Made by a program: the position numbers and the translations under genes | In this document: piece by piece, positions 24,029-32,727 of the stretch | How positions within the stretch are numbered: position 1 is the stretch's first letter | Layout: the number at the start of each line of letters is the position of its first letter | Assembly: GCF_006636215.1 (NCBI RefSeq) | Contig: NZ_VIFM01000094.1 | Location: 1 to 37,558, forward strand | From: Myxococcus llanfairpwllgwyngyllgogerychwyrndrobwllllantysiliogogogochensis | GTDB lineage: Bacteria > Myxococcota > Myxococcia > Myxococcales > Myxococcaceae | Reading direction: 5' to 3' | DNA length: 37,558 nt | The notes under the pieces: model-generated | What the model was told of the DNA's origin: nothing | What the model saw: only the letters and a program-made list of their open reading frames with translations | Database searches by the model: none

Positions 24029-25363
24029 ATGAGTGCCGGCCCCGACCTGTTCTCTGCTTCCGTTGATGTGAATCGCTTCGCTCCCCTCGCGGAGCGGATG
24101 CGTCCACGCACGCCCGATGAGTTCATCGGACAGTCCCATCTGCTCGGCCCGGGAGGTCCGCTGCGCCGGTTGATGGAGCGCAAGCAGATTGTCTCCTCGC
24201 TGTTCTGGGGCCCGCCTGGCGTGGGCAAGACGACGCTGGCGCGCATGCTGGCCTCCAGCGTCGACGCGGAGCTGGTCATCCTGTCGGCCGTGTCGGACGG
24301 CATTCCCCGCATCCGCGAAGTCGTCGCGGAGGCCGAACGCGCGCGCAACCAGTACTCGCGCCGGACGGTGCTCTTCGTGGACGAAATCCACCGCTGGGCG
24401 AAGAACGTCCAGGAGCAGGCGCTGCCGCACGTGGAGAGCGGCCTGCTCGTCCTGCTGGGCGCGACGACGGAGAACGTCAGCTTCGAGGTGCGCCCCGCGC
24501 TCGTCAGCCGGTGCCGCGTCTTCCAGCTCCAGGACCTCACGCTCGCGGACATCCAGGGCGCGCTCCAGCGAGCACTCACCGACGAGAAGCGCGGCCTGGG
24601 CAAGCGCAAGCTGACCGTGGGAGAAGACGCACTCGCGCTGCTGGCGAGGGGCGGGGCAGGGGACGTGCGCAAGGCGCTGGGCGCGCTGGAGATGGCCGCG
24701 GGGCTGACGGCGGACGGTGGCGAAATCAACGTGGACACGGCGCGCGAGGCGGTGGGCACGGGGCTCGCGCGGCACGACAAGGATGGAGACCAGCACTACG
24801 ACCTGCTGAGCGCGCTCCAGAAGTCCTGCCGGGGTTCCAACGCGCAGGGCGCCATCTTCTGGGCCGCGAAGCTGCTGCAGACAGGGGACGTGGTGTCGCT
24901 GTGGCGCAGGCTCAAGGTCATCGCCGTGGAGGATGTGGGCATGGCGATGCCGGAGGCCATCACCATCGTCCGCGCGTGCGAGGAGAGTTTCCACTCCACG
25001 GGCATGCCGGAGGGGCGGCTGTTCGTCGCGCATGCCGTCGTCACGCTGGCCACGGCGCGCAAGAGCAATCGCGCCTATGCGGCGATGAACGCCGCGCTCG
25101 CCGCGCTGGAGGAGCACCCCAACGCGGCGCCGCCGCTGCCGCTGCGCAACGCGCCCACGGACTTGATGAAGGAGCTGGGGCACGGCAAGGGCTACACCCC
25201 GCCCTGGGACTTCAAGGACCACTACGCCCCGGGGCAGACGTATCTGCCCCCGCCGCTGGAGCGCTCCGTCTTCTACCGCCCGAGCAAGGAAGGCTATGAG
25301 GCGGAGATCCACGAGCGCATGAGCCACTGGTGGCGCGAGGACAAGGCCAGCCGGGGCGAGTAG
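24029..25363 (+). CDS. rarA: Replication-associated recombination protein A (RarA/MgsA/WRNIP1 family AAA+ ATPase)
   Basis: 444 residues. RarA acts at stalled replication forks. Visible: MRPRTPDEFIGQSHLLG, Walker A GPPGVGKTT, Walker B VLFVDEIHR, sensor 1 LLGATTEN, and the arginine-finger segment PALVSRCRVF. The C-terminal tetramerisation domain shows HYDLLSALQKSCRGS and VAVEDVGMA-type sequence (IAVEDVGMAMPEA), then NAPTDLMKELGHGKGY and the YLPPPL end. The length is typical. The ATG at 24029 gives MSAGPDLF; the Shine-Dalgarno is weak. It is divergent from the DGPF gene and converges on the HEAT gene with 8 bp between stops. The 265-bp region upstream has no recognisable motif other than promoter space. 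Confidence 0.95.
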   Translation: MSAGPDLFSASVDVNRFAPLAERMRPRTPDEFIGQSHLLGPGGPLRRLMERKQIVSSLFWGPPGVGKTTLARMLASSVDAELVILSAVSDGIPRIREVVAEAERARNQYSRRTVLFVDEIHRWAKNVQEQALPHVESGLLVLLGATTENVSFEVRPALVSRCRVFQLQDLTLADIQGALQRALTDEKRGLGKRKLTVGEDALALLARGGAGDVRKALGALEMAAGLTADGGEINVDTAREAVGTGLARHDKDGDQHYDLLSALQKSCRGSNAQGAIFWAAKLLQTGDVVSLWRRLKVIAVEDVGMAMPEAITIVRACEESFHSTGMPEGRLFVAHAVVTLATARKSNRAYAAMNAALAALEEHPNAAPPLPLRNAPTDLMKELGHGKGYTPPWDFKDHYAPGQTYLPPPLERSVFYRPSKEGYEAEIHERMSHWWREDKASRGE

Positions 25364-25371
25364 GGCCCGGG

Positions 25372-27180
25372 CTACTCCTCTCTGTCGCGCGCGGCTTGCG
25401 CGAACTTCAGGAGGTCCCCGCGCTCCCAGTAGGAGGGCGGCGGGGGCCGCGAGCGGCCTTCCTGCCGGAGCACGTGGTTCTCCAGCTCGTCATCGAAATA
25501 CCAACCGCACTGCCCTCTCACCCGGGCGTCCAGGAGCCTCGCGAGATCTTCCGGGGTCCCCAGACGATTGAGGGCCCAGGCCGCCTCGTTCGCTTCGTCC
25601 GAAGCCGGAGGCGCGCCGAACCCGCCGATGTCCCCAGGGCCCGGTGGAGTCTCGAGCGCCCGGTACAGCAGCGAGCGGCTGGCCTCGGCATCCAACACAC
25701 CCAGCCATCGAATCGCCTCGGAACGCAGGGTCGCCCCGGGAGACTCGTCGACGGCCACCAGGCGCAGCGGCTCGAGCCACTCATGCAGTCCCTCTCTCAC
25801 CAGCCCCGCGGCCGCGTTCAGCCTCACCCTCGGGGAATCGGAGTGCGCGAGGAACGTGAGCCGGTCCCTCCAGCCCGCTCCGGATTCTCCCAGGCCCATC
25901 AGCCCTTCCATGGCGAGGAGCTGCCCGTGCACGTCCTCGTCGCGCAGCCATCTCAGGAACAGGGGCCTGTCCTCGGGCCGGGGGTGTCTGGCCGCGAGTT
26001 GGTGGGCTCTCATCACGAGCGGCAGATTGTCCGGGTAGGAGACCGCGGCGAATGTCCAGCGGAGCGCGGCGGCCCGGTCCCGCGCGAAGAGCTCCATGAG
26101 CAGCGCTCCGCGTGCCTCGACATCCACGTCGAACGAGCAGAGCAGCTCATACAGGAGCGGCCGGGCCGCGCCCCATTCACCCAGCACCTTCACTGCGCGC
26201 CCGAAGGGCTCCGGGCGCTCGACGATGTTCGCGCGGTTCACGACCAGCGCCAGGCTCTCCGCGAGGACCACCTTGCGCAGGGCGCGCGACAGTCCCTCCG
26301 TGCCGAGCGCCGCGTGCAGCTCCCGCAAGGGGAGCAGGAATTCGGCCACGGCCCGTTGGTGGAGCTCCGGATGGGAGGTCAGCAGTCGCACCTGCTCGGC
26401 GGGCGACAACCTGGGAAGGACATGCCACTTCAGGTGGTCGGTCGGCCAGTTGCGGGCCCATTGCGTGAGCAGGTCCCACATTCCGGGGCGGTTCCGGCAT
26501 TCGAGGGCGACGAATCCATTGAGCTCGTGTCCTCGGTCGCCTTGCTTGTCGAGGTGATGGCGGTCCTCTTCCCACCACTTCAGGAACAGCCATTCCATGA
26601 GAGAGGGGGTGAGCGCGCCCGGTCGTTGGTCGTGGAGGATTCTCGCGCGCGTGTCTGGCATCGCCGCGCTCAGGACGTCCCTTGCGAGCTCCTCGGAGTC
26701 CTCGTCGAGCCCCGCTTCGCAGAGCACGCTGGACAGGGTGAAGGTCGGGCCTGGTTCCCTGCTCAAGAGGTCGTCGCCCTCGTACGAAGGGGTCCGCCCC
26801 GCGAGCCGGGAGAACTCCTCTCGTGACAGCTTCAGCCAGGGGGGGCGCCCGTGCGCGAGGCGCATCACCGCGTCTCTCACGTCGTAGGTCTCGCGCGGGT
26901 CCAACAGCACCGAGCGAAGCAGGGACTGATGCTGTCCGGCCGTATCGAGCCGTCCGATGAGCCGGACGAGTCGCTGGCGGACCCACTTGTCGTGAAGGGG
27001 AGTGCTTCGCAGCAGGGACACGAGTTGCGCGCAGAGATTCTCGCGCGAGGACCACACCACTCTGGGACTGGAAACCACGGTGGACGCCGCGTTGGGACCG
27101 GGGGGCGAGGCCGGCTGCGTGGTTGCAGAAGTCAACGAAAAGCTAGCCCGTGTGGGCGCCCCTCGCAACCCACGGCACAC
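25372..27180 (-). CDS. HEAT-repeat protein of unknown function
   Basis: Up to 602 residues. The C-terminal half is a clear array of paired helices of HEAT type (for example FLRWLRDEDVHGQLLAMEGL, then DSPRVRLNAAAGLVREGL and ATLRSEAIRWLGVLDAEA). The N-terminal part is helical and rich in Trp, Arg and Glu. No catalytic motif or signal peptide is seen; such scaffolds bind proteins or nucleic acid. The start is uncertain: a GTG at 27180 is the longest, but GTG at 27078 gives a protein starting just before the first helix; neither has a good Shine-Dalgarno. The gene is divergent from the sigma-factor gene with under 200 bp between starts. Confidence 0.72.
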   Translation of the reverse strand: MCRGLRGAPTRASFSLTSATTQPASPPGPNAASTVVSSPRVVWSSRENLCAQLVSLLRSTPLHDKWVRQRLVRLIGRLDTAGQHQSLLRSVLLDPRETYDVRDAVMRLAHGRPPWLKLSREEFSRLAGRTPSYEGDDLLSREPGPTFTLSSVLCEAGLDEDSEELARDVLSAAMPDTRARILHDQRPGALTPSLMEWLFLKWWEEDRHHLDKQGDRGHELNGFVALECRNRPGMWDLLTQWARNWPTDHLKWHVLPRLSPAEQVRLLTSHPELHQRAVAEFLLPLRELHAALGTEGLSRALRKVVLAESLALVVNRANIVERPEPFGRAVKVLGEWGAARPLLYELLCSFDVDVEARGALLMELFARDRAAALRWTFAAVSYPDNLPLVMRAHQLAARHPRPEDRPLFLRWLRDEDVHGQLLAMEGLMGLGESGAGWRDRLTFLAHSDSPRVRLNAAAGLVREGLHEWLEPLRLVAVDESPGATLRSEAIRWLGVLDAEASRSLLYRALETPPGPGDIGGFGAPPASDEANEAAWALNRLGTPEDLARLLDARVRGQCGWYFDDELENHVLRQEGRSRPPPPSYWERGDLLKFAQAARDREE

Positions 27181-27274
27181 TGTGGCCGTTGGACACCTGT
27201 CGGCCTTGAGAGGCTTTCGCGCTCGGGCGCGGGCCGTCCTTGCATCGGCGGACGAGGGTGCTCTATTCCGCCGC

Positions 27275-28546
27275 GTGACGGTCTCCGAGAATCATCGTGC
27301 CATCGAAGCGGTCTGGAGGATTGAGTCCGCTCGGCTCATCGCCGGCCTGACGCGCATGGTGCGCGACGTCGGGCTCGCCGAGGAACTCGCCCAGGACGCG
27401 CTGGTCGCCGCGCTGGAGCGCTGGCCCACGGCCGGCATTCCGGACAACCCGGGCGCGTGGTTGATGGCCACCGCCAAGCGACGCGCCATCGACGAGCTTC
27501 GTCGGGGCAAGCGCCTGGAGCGCAAGCACGAGGAGCTGGGCCACGAGTTGGAGTCGGACCAGGCGCACGGCGCCCCGGACCTGGACGCGGCGCTCGACAA
27601 CGACGTGGGCGACGACCTCTTGCGCCTCATGTTCATCGCCTGCCATCCCATCCTCTCGACGGAGGCGCGCGTCGCGCTCACCTTGAGGCTGCTCGGGGGC
27701 CTGACGACGGACGAAATCGCGCGCGCCTTCCTGGTGCCATCCCCCACCGTCGCCCAGCGCATCGTCCGGGCCAAGCGCACGCTCTCCGAGGAGAAGGTGC
27801 CCTTCGAGCTGCCCCGGGGCGAGGAGCTCGCGGTCCGCCTGTCGTCGGTGCTGGAGGTCATCTACCTCGTCTTCAACGAGGGGTATTCAGCGACGGGGGG
27901 AGACGACTGGATGCGGCCGGAGCTGTGCGCGGACGCGCTGCGGCTGGGACGCATCCTCGCGGAGCTGGCGCCCCAGGAGCCGGAGGTCCACGGCCTGGTC
28001 GCGCTGATGGAAATCCAGGCGTCGCGCTCGCGGGCCCGCGTGGGGCCCAACGGTCAACCCGTGCTGCTGCTCGAGCAGAACCGCGCGCAGTGGGACCAGC
28101 TCCTCATCCGCCGTGGGCTCGCGGCGCTGGAGCGCGCGGAGAAGCTGGGCGGGGCGCAGGGGCCGTATGCGCTGCAGGCCGCGCTCGCCGCCTGTCATGC
28201 CCGGGCGCGGCAACCGGAGGACACGGACTGGGCGCGCATCGCCTCGCTGTACGCGGTGCTGGTGCGGCTCACGCCGTCGCCCGTCATCGAGCTGAACCGC
28301 GCCGTCGCGCTGTCGATGGCGTACGGCCCCGCCGCCGGGTTGGCCGTCGTCGACACGCTGACCGCGGAGCCTTCGCTCGCCAGCTACCACCTGCTGCCCA
28401 GCGTGCGCGGAGACCTGCTGCGGAAGCTGGGCCGCTTCGACGAGGCGCGCAAGGAGTTCGAGCGCGCCGCCTCGCTCACGCGCAACGCGCGCGAACAGAC
28501 GCTGCTCCTCGACCGCGCCGCGGCCTGCGCTCGCAAGGAGGCATAG
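27275..28546 (+). CDS. ECF42-like RNA polymerase sigma factor with C-terminal TPR-like extension
   Basis: 423 residues. Region 2 is IEAVWRIESARLIAGLTRMV to WLMATAKRRAIDELRRGKR; region 4 is ALTLRLLGGLTTDEIARAFL with VAQRIVRAKRTL. A long C-terminal extension (DUF6596 type, FNEGYSATGGDDW, then helix pairs ending DEARKEFERAASLTRN) is characteristic of ECF42. These factors are not controlled by a classic anti-sigma factor; the extension is thought to be regulatory. Known partners are DGPF proteins; one lies 3.5 kb away at 23407-23763. Start: GTG at 27275 matches the family N-terminus, although no Shine-Dalgarno is seen; the reading frame extends 273 bp further upstream into the HEAT gene without family resemblance. 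Confidence 0.9.
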   Translation: MTVSENHRAIEAVWRIESARLIAGLTRMVRDVGLAEELAQDALVAALERWPTAGIPDNPGAWLMATAKRRAIDELRRGKRLERKHEELGHELESDQAHGAPDLDAALDNDVGDDLLRLMFIACHPILSTEARVALTLRLLGGLTTDEIARAFLVPSPTVAQRIVRAKRTLSEEKVPFELPRGEELAVRLSSVLEVIYLVFNEGYSATGGDDWMRPELCADALRLGRILAELAPQEPEVHGLVALMEIQASRSRARVGPNGQPVLLLEQNRAQWDQLLIRRGLAALERAEKLGGAQGPYALQAALAACHARARQPEDTDWARIASLYAVLVRLTPSPVIELNRAVALSMAYGPAAGLAVVDTLTAEPSLASYHLLPSVRGDLLRKLGRFDEARKEFERAASLTRNAREQTLLLDRAAACARKEA

Positions 28547-28670
28547 TCGCGCCAGGCTCGCTCGCACCTGCGTGACGCGGGACCTCCGCCTGAGGCTCGA
28601 AGTAGCGGGACGCGAGCACGTGCTCCGCGCGAGGGTGACGCAAGGGGGGCCGTCGGCGGCACACGTACTC

Positions 28671-28689
28671 TCGTGGAAATCTTTCACGA
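28671..28689. promoter_or_regulatory. Imperfect dyad upstream of the DUF2277 gene
   Basis: TCGTGGAA (28671-28678) faces TTTCACGA (28682-28689): five outer base pairs are perfect and the inner ones nearly so. It lies about 115 bp before the ATG in a 257-bp gap otherwise without recognised features. It may be an operator or chance. Confidence 0.22.
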
Positions 28690-28803
28690 CCCCTGGAGCC
28701 GAAGCGTTGACGGGCATGCGCAAGCCCTCGCTTCGTCCCTCGCCAGGCGTGGGTGAGGGTCCGCCGGGGGTTGTCGCCGTGGGAGTTGGACTACCCTGCG
28801 CGC

Positions 28804-29076
28804 ATGTGCCGGAACATCAAGCCCCTGTTCAACTTCTCGCCTCCCGCCACGGATGACGACATTCGCGCGGCGGCCCTGCAGTTCGTCCGGAAGATCGCCG
28901 GGACTCGCAAGCCGTCGAAGCAGAACACGGATGCGTTCGAGGTCGCCGTCGAGGAAATCTTCCGAAGCTCGAAGCTGATGCTGGACGGGTTGGTGGCGAC
29001 GACGCCCCCGAGAGACAGGGTGCGGTTCGAGGCCCTGAAGAAGCTTCGCTACAAGAAGGCCGACGCCGCCGGCTGA
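28804..29076 (+). CDS. DUF2277 family protein
   Basis: 90 residues, matching the DUF2277 pattern from the first residue: MCRNIKPLFNFSPPATDDDI, then ALQFVRKIAGTRKPS and TTPPRDR. The family is small, soluble and of unknown function. The ATG at 28804 is chosen because it gives the family N-terminus; an in-frame start 51 bp upstream would add an atypical Arg-rich leader. It stands alone, same strand as the sigma factor. Confidence 0.88.
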   Translation: MCRNIKPLFNFSPPATDDDIRAAALQFVRKIAGTRKPSKQNTDAFEVAVEEIFRSSKLMLDGLVATTPPRDRVRFEALKKLRYKKADAAG

Positions 29077-29172
29077 GTCCCGCCCGCGAGTCCTGGCCGC
29101 TGACCGACTGTTTCCACGCAGTGCACACGGCGCATGGGGCCGAGGCCGGCCCTTGCGCTCGGAGGTCGTCCG

Positions 29173-30609
29173 ATGAAGCGGTCCTCGTGGTGGTCTGTCG
29201 TTGCCGTCGCCTCGCAGCTCGCAGTGGGTTGTGGAAGTGAGAGTCCGGAGACCTCCCCGGGAGAGGAGCCCGCGAATACCGCCACCGGGGCGCTCGCATG
29301 CAGCACGCGCATCACCTACGGAGACCGCTGGATTCATCCCTCGGGCCACCCCGGGAATGAAGACGTCGCGGCGGACCTGGTGACGTGGGATGGCGTCTGC
29401 GTCAACGAGGGCACCAACTCCTACGCCGTGCTCTCCAACGGCTGGAAGCCGTACTTCACGGGCAACAACGCCTGTGTGCTGGCGCTCGACACCACCTGTC
29501 CTGGCGCGGGGGCTTGTGCCACGCGAGTGACCTACGGCGCCGCGTGGATGCACCCGGCGAATCACCCCGCGCAATACGACGACGTAGGCGGGCGCGTGTT
29601 CTGGGACAGGGCTTGTGTGAATGCGGCCCCCAACTCCTACGCCGTGCTGTCGAACGGCTGGGGGCCCTACTTCAGCGGAGCGAATGCCTGCGGCATGTCC
29701 ATGCGCTACACGGGCTGCGGTGGCCTGTACCAGAATCCCGTCGTCGCCTCGGACTGCGCGGACCCGGGCGTCATCCATGACGGCACTCGCTACGTGGCCG
29801 CGTGCACCTCGGGGGGCGCCGCGAGCGCCTTCCCGCTGCGCGTCTCCACGGACCTGGTGACGTGGACGGGCGCGGGCTCCATCTTCCCCGCCGGGAGTCG
29901 GCCGTCGTGGGCGACTGGTGACTTCTGGGCGCCGGAAATCCACCGGGTGGGCGGACGCTTCATTGCGTACTTCACCGCGCGGCACTCGAACGGAAAGCTG
30001 TCCATTGGCGCGGCCACGTCCACCAGCGCCACCGGGCCGTTCACGGACCTGGGCCGGCCCCTCATCCACGACGCGGGCATGGGGATGATTGACGCGACGT
30101 TCTTCACGGACACCGCCGGGACGGGGTACCTCGTGTGGAAGGCGGATGGGAACGCGGTGGGCCAGCCGACGCCCCTCTACGGCCAGGCGCTCTCCGCGGA
30201 CGGCCTGTCGCTGGTGGGAACCCGGCGCACGCTCATGACCAACAACCTCGCCTGGGAAGGCGGCGTGGTGGAGGCTCCCTGGGTCGTCGCGCGCGGCGGC
30301 TACTACTATCTCTTTTACAGTGGTAACGCGTATTACAACAGCACCTACGCCGTGGGAGTCGCCCGGGCCACCAGTCCGCTGGGGCCGTACACCAAGGCGG
30401 GCGCGCCCATCCTCACGACGGGAGGCGGCTGGGTGGGACCGGGCCACAACTCCGTGGTGAACGGACCGGGCGGCGACACGTACATGGTCTACCACGCGTG
30501 GAACAGCGCTCACACCGCGCGGGTCATGCTCGTGGACGCCATCACCTGGCCCAACGGTTGGCCCGCGGTGCCGGAGGCGCCCTCGGCGGGTTCGCGTCCC
30601 CGGCCGTAG
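29173..30609 (+). CDS. GH43-like glycoside hydrolase lipoprotein with duplicated N-terminal Cys module
   Basis: 478 residues. A lipoprotein signal peptide ends in LAVGC (Cys20), followed by an acidic/Pro linker. Residues about 43-109 and 115-182 are two homologous modules (TYGxxWxHPxxHP, then C-V-N, NSYAVLSNGW and YF-G-NAC), perhaps carbohydrate-binding. The C-terminal part is a five-bladed beta-propeller of GH43/clan GH-F type: Asp197 in CADPGV as probable base, Asp in DATFF, and Glu in VEAPWVV as probable acid. The likely substrate is an arabinan, arabinoxylan or related polysaccharide; the exact one is unknown. GGAGGT lies 6 bp before the ATG at 29173. The gene is monocistronic and ends at a strong hairpin. 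Confidence 0.87.
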   Translation: MKRSSWWSVVAVASQLAVGCGSESPETSPGEEPANTATGALACSTRITYGDRWIHPSGHPGNEDVAADLVTWDGVCVNEGTNSYAVLSNGWKPYFTGNNACVLALDTTCPGAGACATRVTYGAAWMHPANHPAQYDDVGGRVFWDRACVNAAPNSYAVLSNGWGPYFSGANACGMSMRYTGCGGLYQNPVVASDCADPGVIHDGTRYVAACTSGGAASAFPLRVSTDLVTWTGAGSIFPAGSRPSWATGDFWAPEIHRVGGRFIAYFTARHSNGKLSIGAATSTSATGPFTDLGRPLIHDAGMGMIDATFFTDTAGTGYLVWKADGNAVGQPTPLYGQALSADGLSLVGTRRTLMTNNLAWEGGVVEAPWVVARGGYYYLFYSGNAYYNSTYAVGVARATSPLGPYTKAGAPILTTGGGWVGPGHNSVVNGPGGDTYMVYHAWNSAHTARVMLVDAITWPNGWPAVPEAPSAGSRPRP

Positions 30610-30626
30610 CCTTGGGAGAGCTCGAG

Positions 30627-30650
30627 GGGGGCACGGTGCGCCGTGCCCCC
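30627..30650. terminator. Perfect 10-bp hairpin between convergent genes
   Basis: GGGGGCACGG (30627-30636), loop TGCG, then CCGTGCCCCC (30641-30650). It fills the 49-bp gap between two convergent genes and can act on both strands. No U-tract follows on either strand. Confidence 0.7.
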
Positions 30651-30658
30651 TTCCGGCG

Positions 30659-31546
30659 TCAGGACATCCCGGCGGAGGTGTTGAGCGAGGCCTCGGGGGC
30701 CTCGACCTTCTGGGGCCCCAGGGCGGAGCGCTGCAGCCAGCCCGCGAGCCCGAGCAGCACGAGTCCGGATGTCCGCAGCGTGCGCAGCAGCTCCGCGCCA
30801 TGCGCCGCGTCGCCGGGGAGCAGCGGGGCCAGCCACACGCGCGCGTCGTACAGCAGCCACGTGGCGCCGGACAGGCCCATGGCCCACCACACCCAGGCGA
30901 GCCGTCCACCGCGCAGCATGTACGCGACGCTCAGGATGGGGGCGACCAGGAAGATCGTCGTCATGTCCGCCAGCGTCGACGCCAGGCTGATGACCGCCGA
31001 GGGCGCGGAGTTGACGCCAGAGGCGAGGTTGCGCACCTCCGTGACGAGCGAGGGGATACCCACCGCCAGCGCGGCGATGGCCGTCACCGCCCACAGCGCC
31101 TTCGTGCGAGGGCTGGAGGGAGGCTGGAGGCCCGACTGCCGGTAGGTCATCGCCAGGAGAACCAGCGCGTAGGTGGTGGCGATGTTGGCCAACACCACGG
31201 CGACCATGCGGTAGGGCAGCAGCGGCGAGGCCGTGAAGGCGACGTCCGGCACCGTGTGCAGCCAGTAGCTGCGCAGCGCCGCGCTGACCAGGGACAGGGC
31301 TGCCCCCGCCGTGAGTCCGCCCCACACCTTGCGCAGGTAGTCCCCGGAGACGAACGCGCTCGCCGCGGCGAACGTGCCGGCGACGGCGAGCAGTCCGCTC
31401 ACCCAGCCCGCGACGTCATGCACCAACGCCAGTCGCTCGGGCGCCGCCGTCGCGACGGCGAAGAGGTGGGCGAACTGGAGCACCACCACGGCGCCGAACC
31501 ACGGCGCGACGGAGGCGGAGCGACTGGAAGCGGAAGCGGGGCTCAT
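30659..31546 (-). CDS. Unrecognised polytopic membrane protein
   Basis: 295 residues with about eight predicted membrane helices (for example WFGAVVVLQFAHLFAVATA, GWVSGLLAVAGTFAAASAF and VAVVLANIATTYALVLLAM). There is no signal peptide and no motif that identifies a transporter or enzyme family. The ATG at 31546 overlaps the stop of the upstream small gene by 4 bp (ATGA), which fixes the start and implies co-translation; the frame continues much further upstream, but that part is antisense-like filler. The function is unknown. A sensor or carotenoid/quinone-type membrane protein cannot be excluded. Confidence 0.78.
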   Translation of the reverse strand: MSPASASSRSASVAPWFGAVVVLQFAHLFAVATAAPERLALVHDVAGWVSGLLAVAGTFAAASAFVSGDYLRKVWGGLTAGAALSLVSAALRSYWLHTVPDVAFTASPLLPYRMVAVVLANIATTYALVLLAMTYRQSGLQPPSSPRTKALWAVTAIAALAVGIPSLVTEVRNLASGVNSAPSAVISLASTLADMTTIFLVAPILSVAYMLRGGRLAWVWWAMGLSGATWLLYDARVWLAPLLPGDAAHGAELLRTLRTSGLVLLGLAGWLQRSALGPQKVEAPEASLNTSAGMS

Positions 31547-31863
31547 CGCGCCTTCTCCAGCGAGGTGGCGATTTCCGCGAGGATGACCTTGGCGTGCAGC
31601 GCGCCAATGAAGGTGTTGAGCATCGGCTTGAGGCCTTCGAGCAGTTGCGGGAGTTCCTGGAGCGTGACCTGCTCCGGCGGGCGCTTCAGCGCGCGCAACG
31701 CCGCCGTGTGGATGGCCATCTTGGCGGTGAAGCCTCCGAGCAGGGGTTCGAGGTGACGCACGAGAATGTCGTGCCAGCCAGCGGGGGCGGTCTGGGAGGA
31801 CGAGGTGATAATCGCGAACGCTCCTGGTGAGGACTTCCAGGGTAGAGCGAATCCCGAAGACAT
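31543..31863 (-). CDS. Unrecognised small helical protein, co-translated with the membrane protein
   Basis: 106 residues, soluble, mostly helical, with WHDILVRHLEPLLGGFTAKM and GLKPMLNTFIGALHAKVILA as the clearest segments. No signal peptide or known domain is recognised. The ATG at 31863 (MSSGFALPW) is the best available start; the nearest GGGAGG is too far upstream. Its stop overlaps the next start, so the products are probably made in fixed ratio and may interact; that is inference. Confidence 0.65.
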   Translation of the reverse strand: MSSGFALPWKSSPGAFAIITSSSQTAPAGWHDILVRHLEPLLGGFTAKMAIHTAALRALKRPPEQVTLQELPQLLEGLKPMLNTFIGALHAKVILAEIATSLEKAR

Positions 31864-32027
31864 ACGAGCGGCCCGTCCGCGCCTCCCGTCGATTGAGTCC
31901 AGTTGCACCTGGATTACAGGGAGAGCCCGTCTTGAGAGCGACAACAGGTGTAGCGGGTGAGGACCGCGCGTGCTGAGCCCGGCCGCCGGATGCACGAGCA
32001 GGCATCCGGCGATGGATGTGGGAGGGT

Positions 32028-32642
32028 TCAGGCCTTGATGTATCGCTCGAAGACGAAGCCGAAGTCCTTCACCCAGTACTTCTGCTGCGCTCCGGCGAGC
32101 CAGGCGAAGGCGGCCTGGTTGAGCTCCTTGAAGGACTCGACGATGGGCGTGGCGCCCGCCTGGCCGCGGCCGAGCGTGGTGGAGGCGACCTCCAGGCTCG
32201 TCTTCGCGTGGCTCAGGGAGACTTCGTTCTCGTGCATCAGCTCGGAGATGCGGAACAGGGCCTTGTAGAGGTCCTTCACCTGCTCCAGGTGCTTCTTGTG
32301 CACGTCGATGGAGAAGTCGCGCGCGCCCAGGCGGAACTTGATTTCGACGTCCATGTCGATGTTGCCCGCCGTCTCGAGCATGACGTGCGAGACGGGGTTG
32401 GCGCTGTACGTGTAGCGGCGAAGCATGCGCTTCTTGCTCGCGGCGCTGGTGCCGTCGAGGTGGACGAGCGCCTTGTTGGTGAAACAGTACTCGTCGGACT
32501 TGGACTTGATGAGGAAGAAGATCTTCTCCTGGTCCTCGTGCATCACATAGTCGTCGGAGTCCACCTTGTCGTAGTCCGCCGAGGTGATGACGGAGCCGAT
32601 GTCACTGAGGCCGAGCGCGTCTGCGGCGAGCTTCCCGAACAT
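32028..32642 (-). CDS. YvbH-like bacterial PH-domain protein
   Basis: 204 residues. The N-terminal about 120 residues match the bacterial pleckstrin-homology type of Bacillus YvbH (FGKLAADALGLSDIG, DYVMHEDQEKIFFLIKSKSD, LETAGNIDMDVEIKFRLG). The rest is the helical YvbH oligomerisation extension with SELMHENEVSLSHAKTSLE. The family is of unknown function, possibly oligomeric ring-forming. GGGAGA lies 7 bp before the ATG at 32642. It is monocistronic; the 164-bp gap downstream toward 31864 holds nothing recognised. Confidence 0.9.
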   Translation of the reverse strand: MFGKLAADALGLSDIGSVITSADYDKVDSDDYVMHEDQEKIFFLIKSKSDEYCFTNKALVHLDGTSAASKKRMLRRYTYSANPVSHVMLETAGNIDMDVEIKFRLGARDFSIDVHKKHLEQVKDLYKALFRISELMHENEVSLSHAKTSLEVASTTLGRGQAGATPIVESFKELNQAAFAWLAGAQQKYWVKDFGFVFERYIKA

Positions 32643-32727
32643 GTCAAATCTCCCTGTGTGCCAACTGCATCGAGGTGGAACCGCGTGGGCCGTACCGAGC
32701 CCCGCGCGAGCATAGGAGACGACCCCG

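Noticed and set aside
28684..30909. 741-codon minus-strand open frame spanning DUF2277 and GH43 genes
   Set aside because: Covers two well-supported plus-strand genes and a hairpin terminator; composition is antisense-like.
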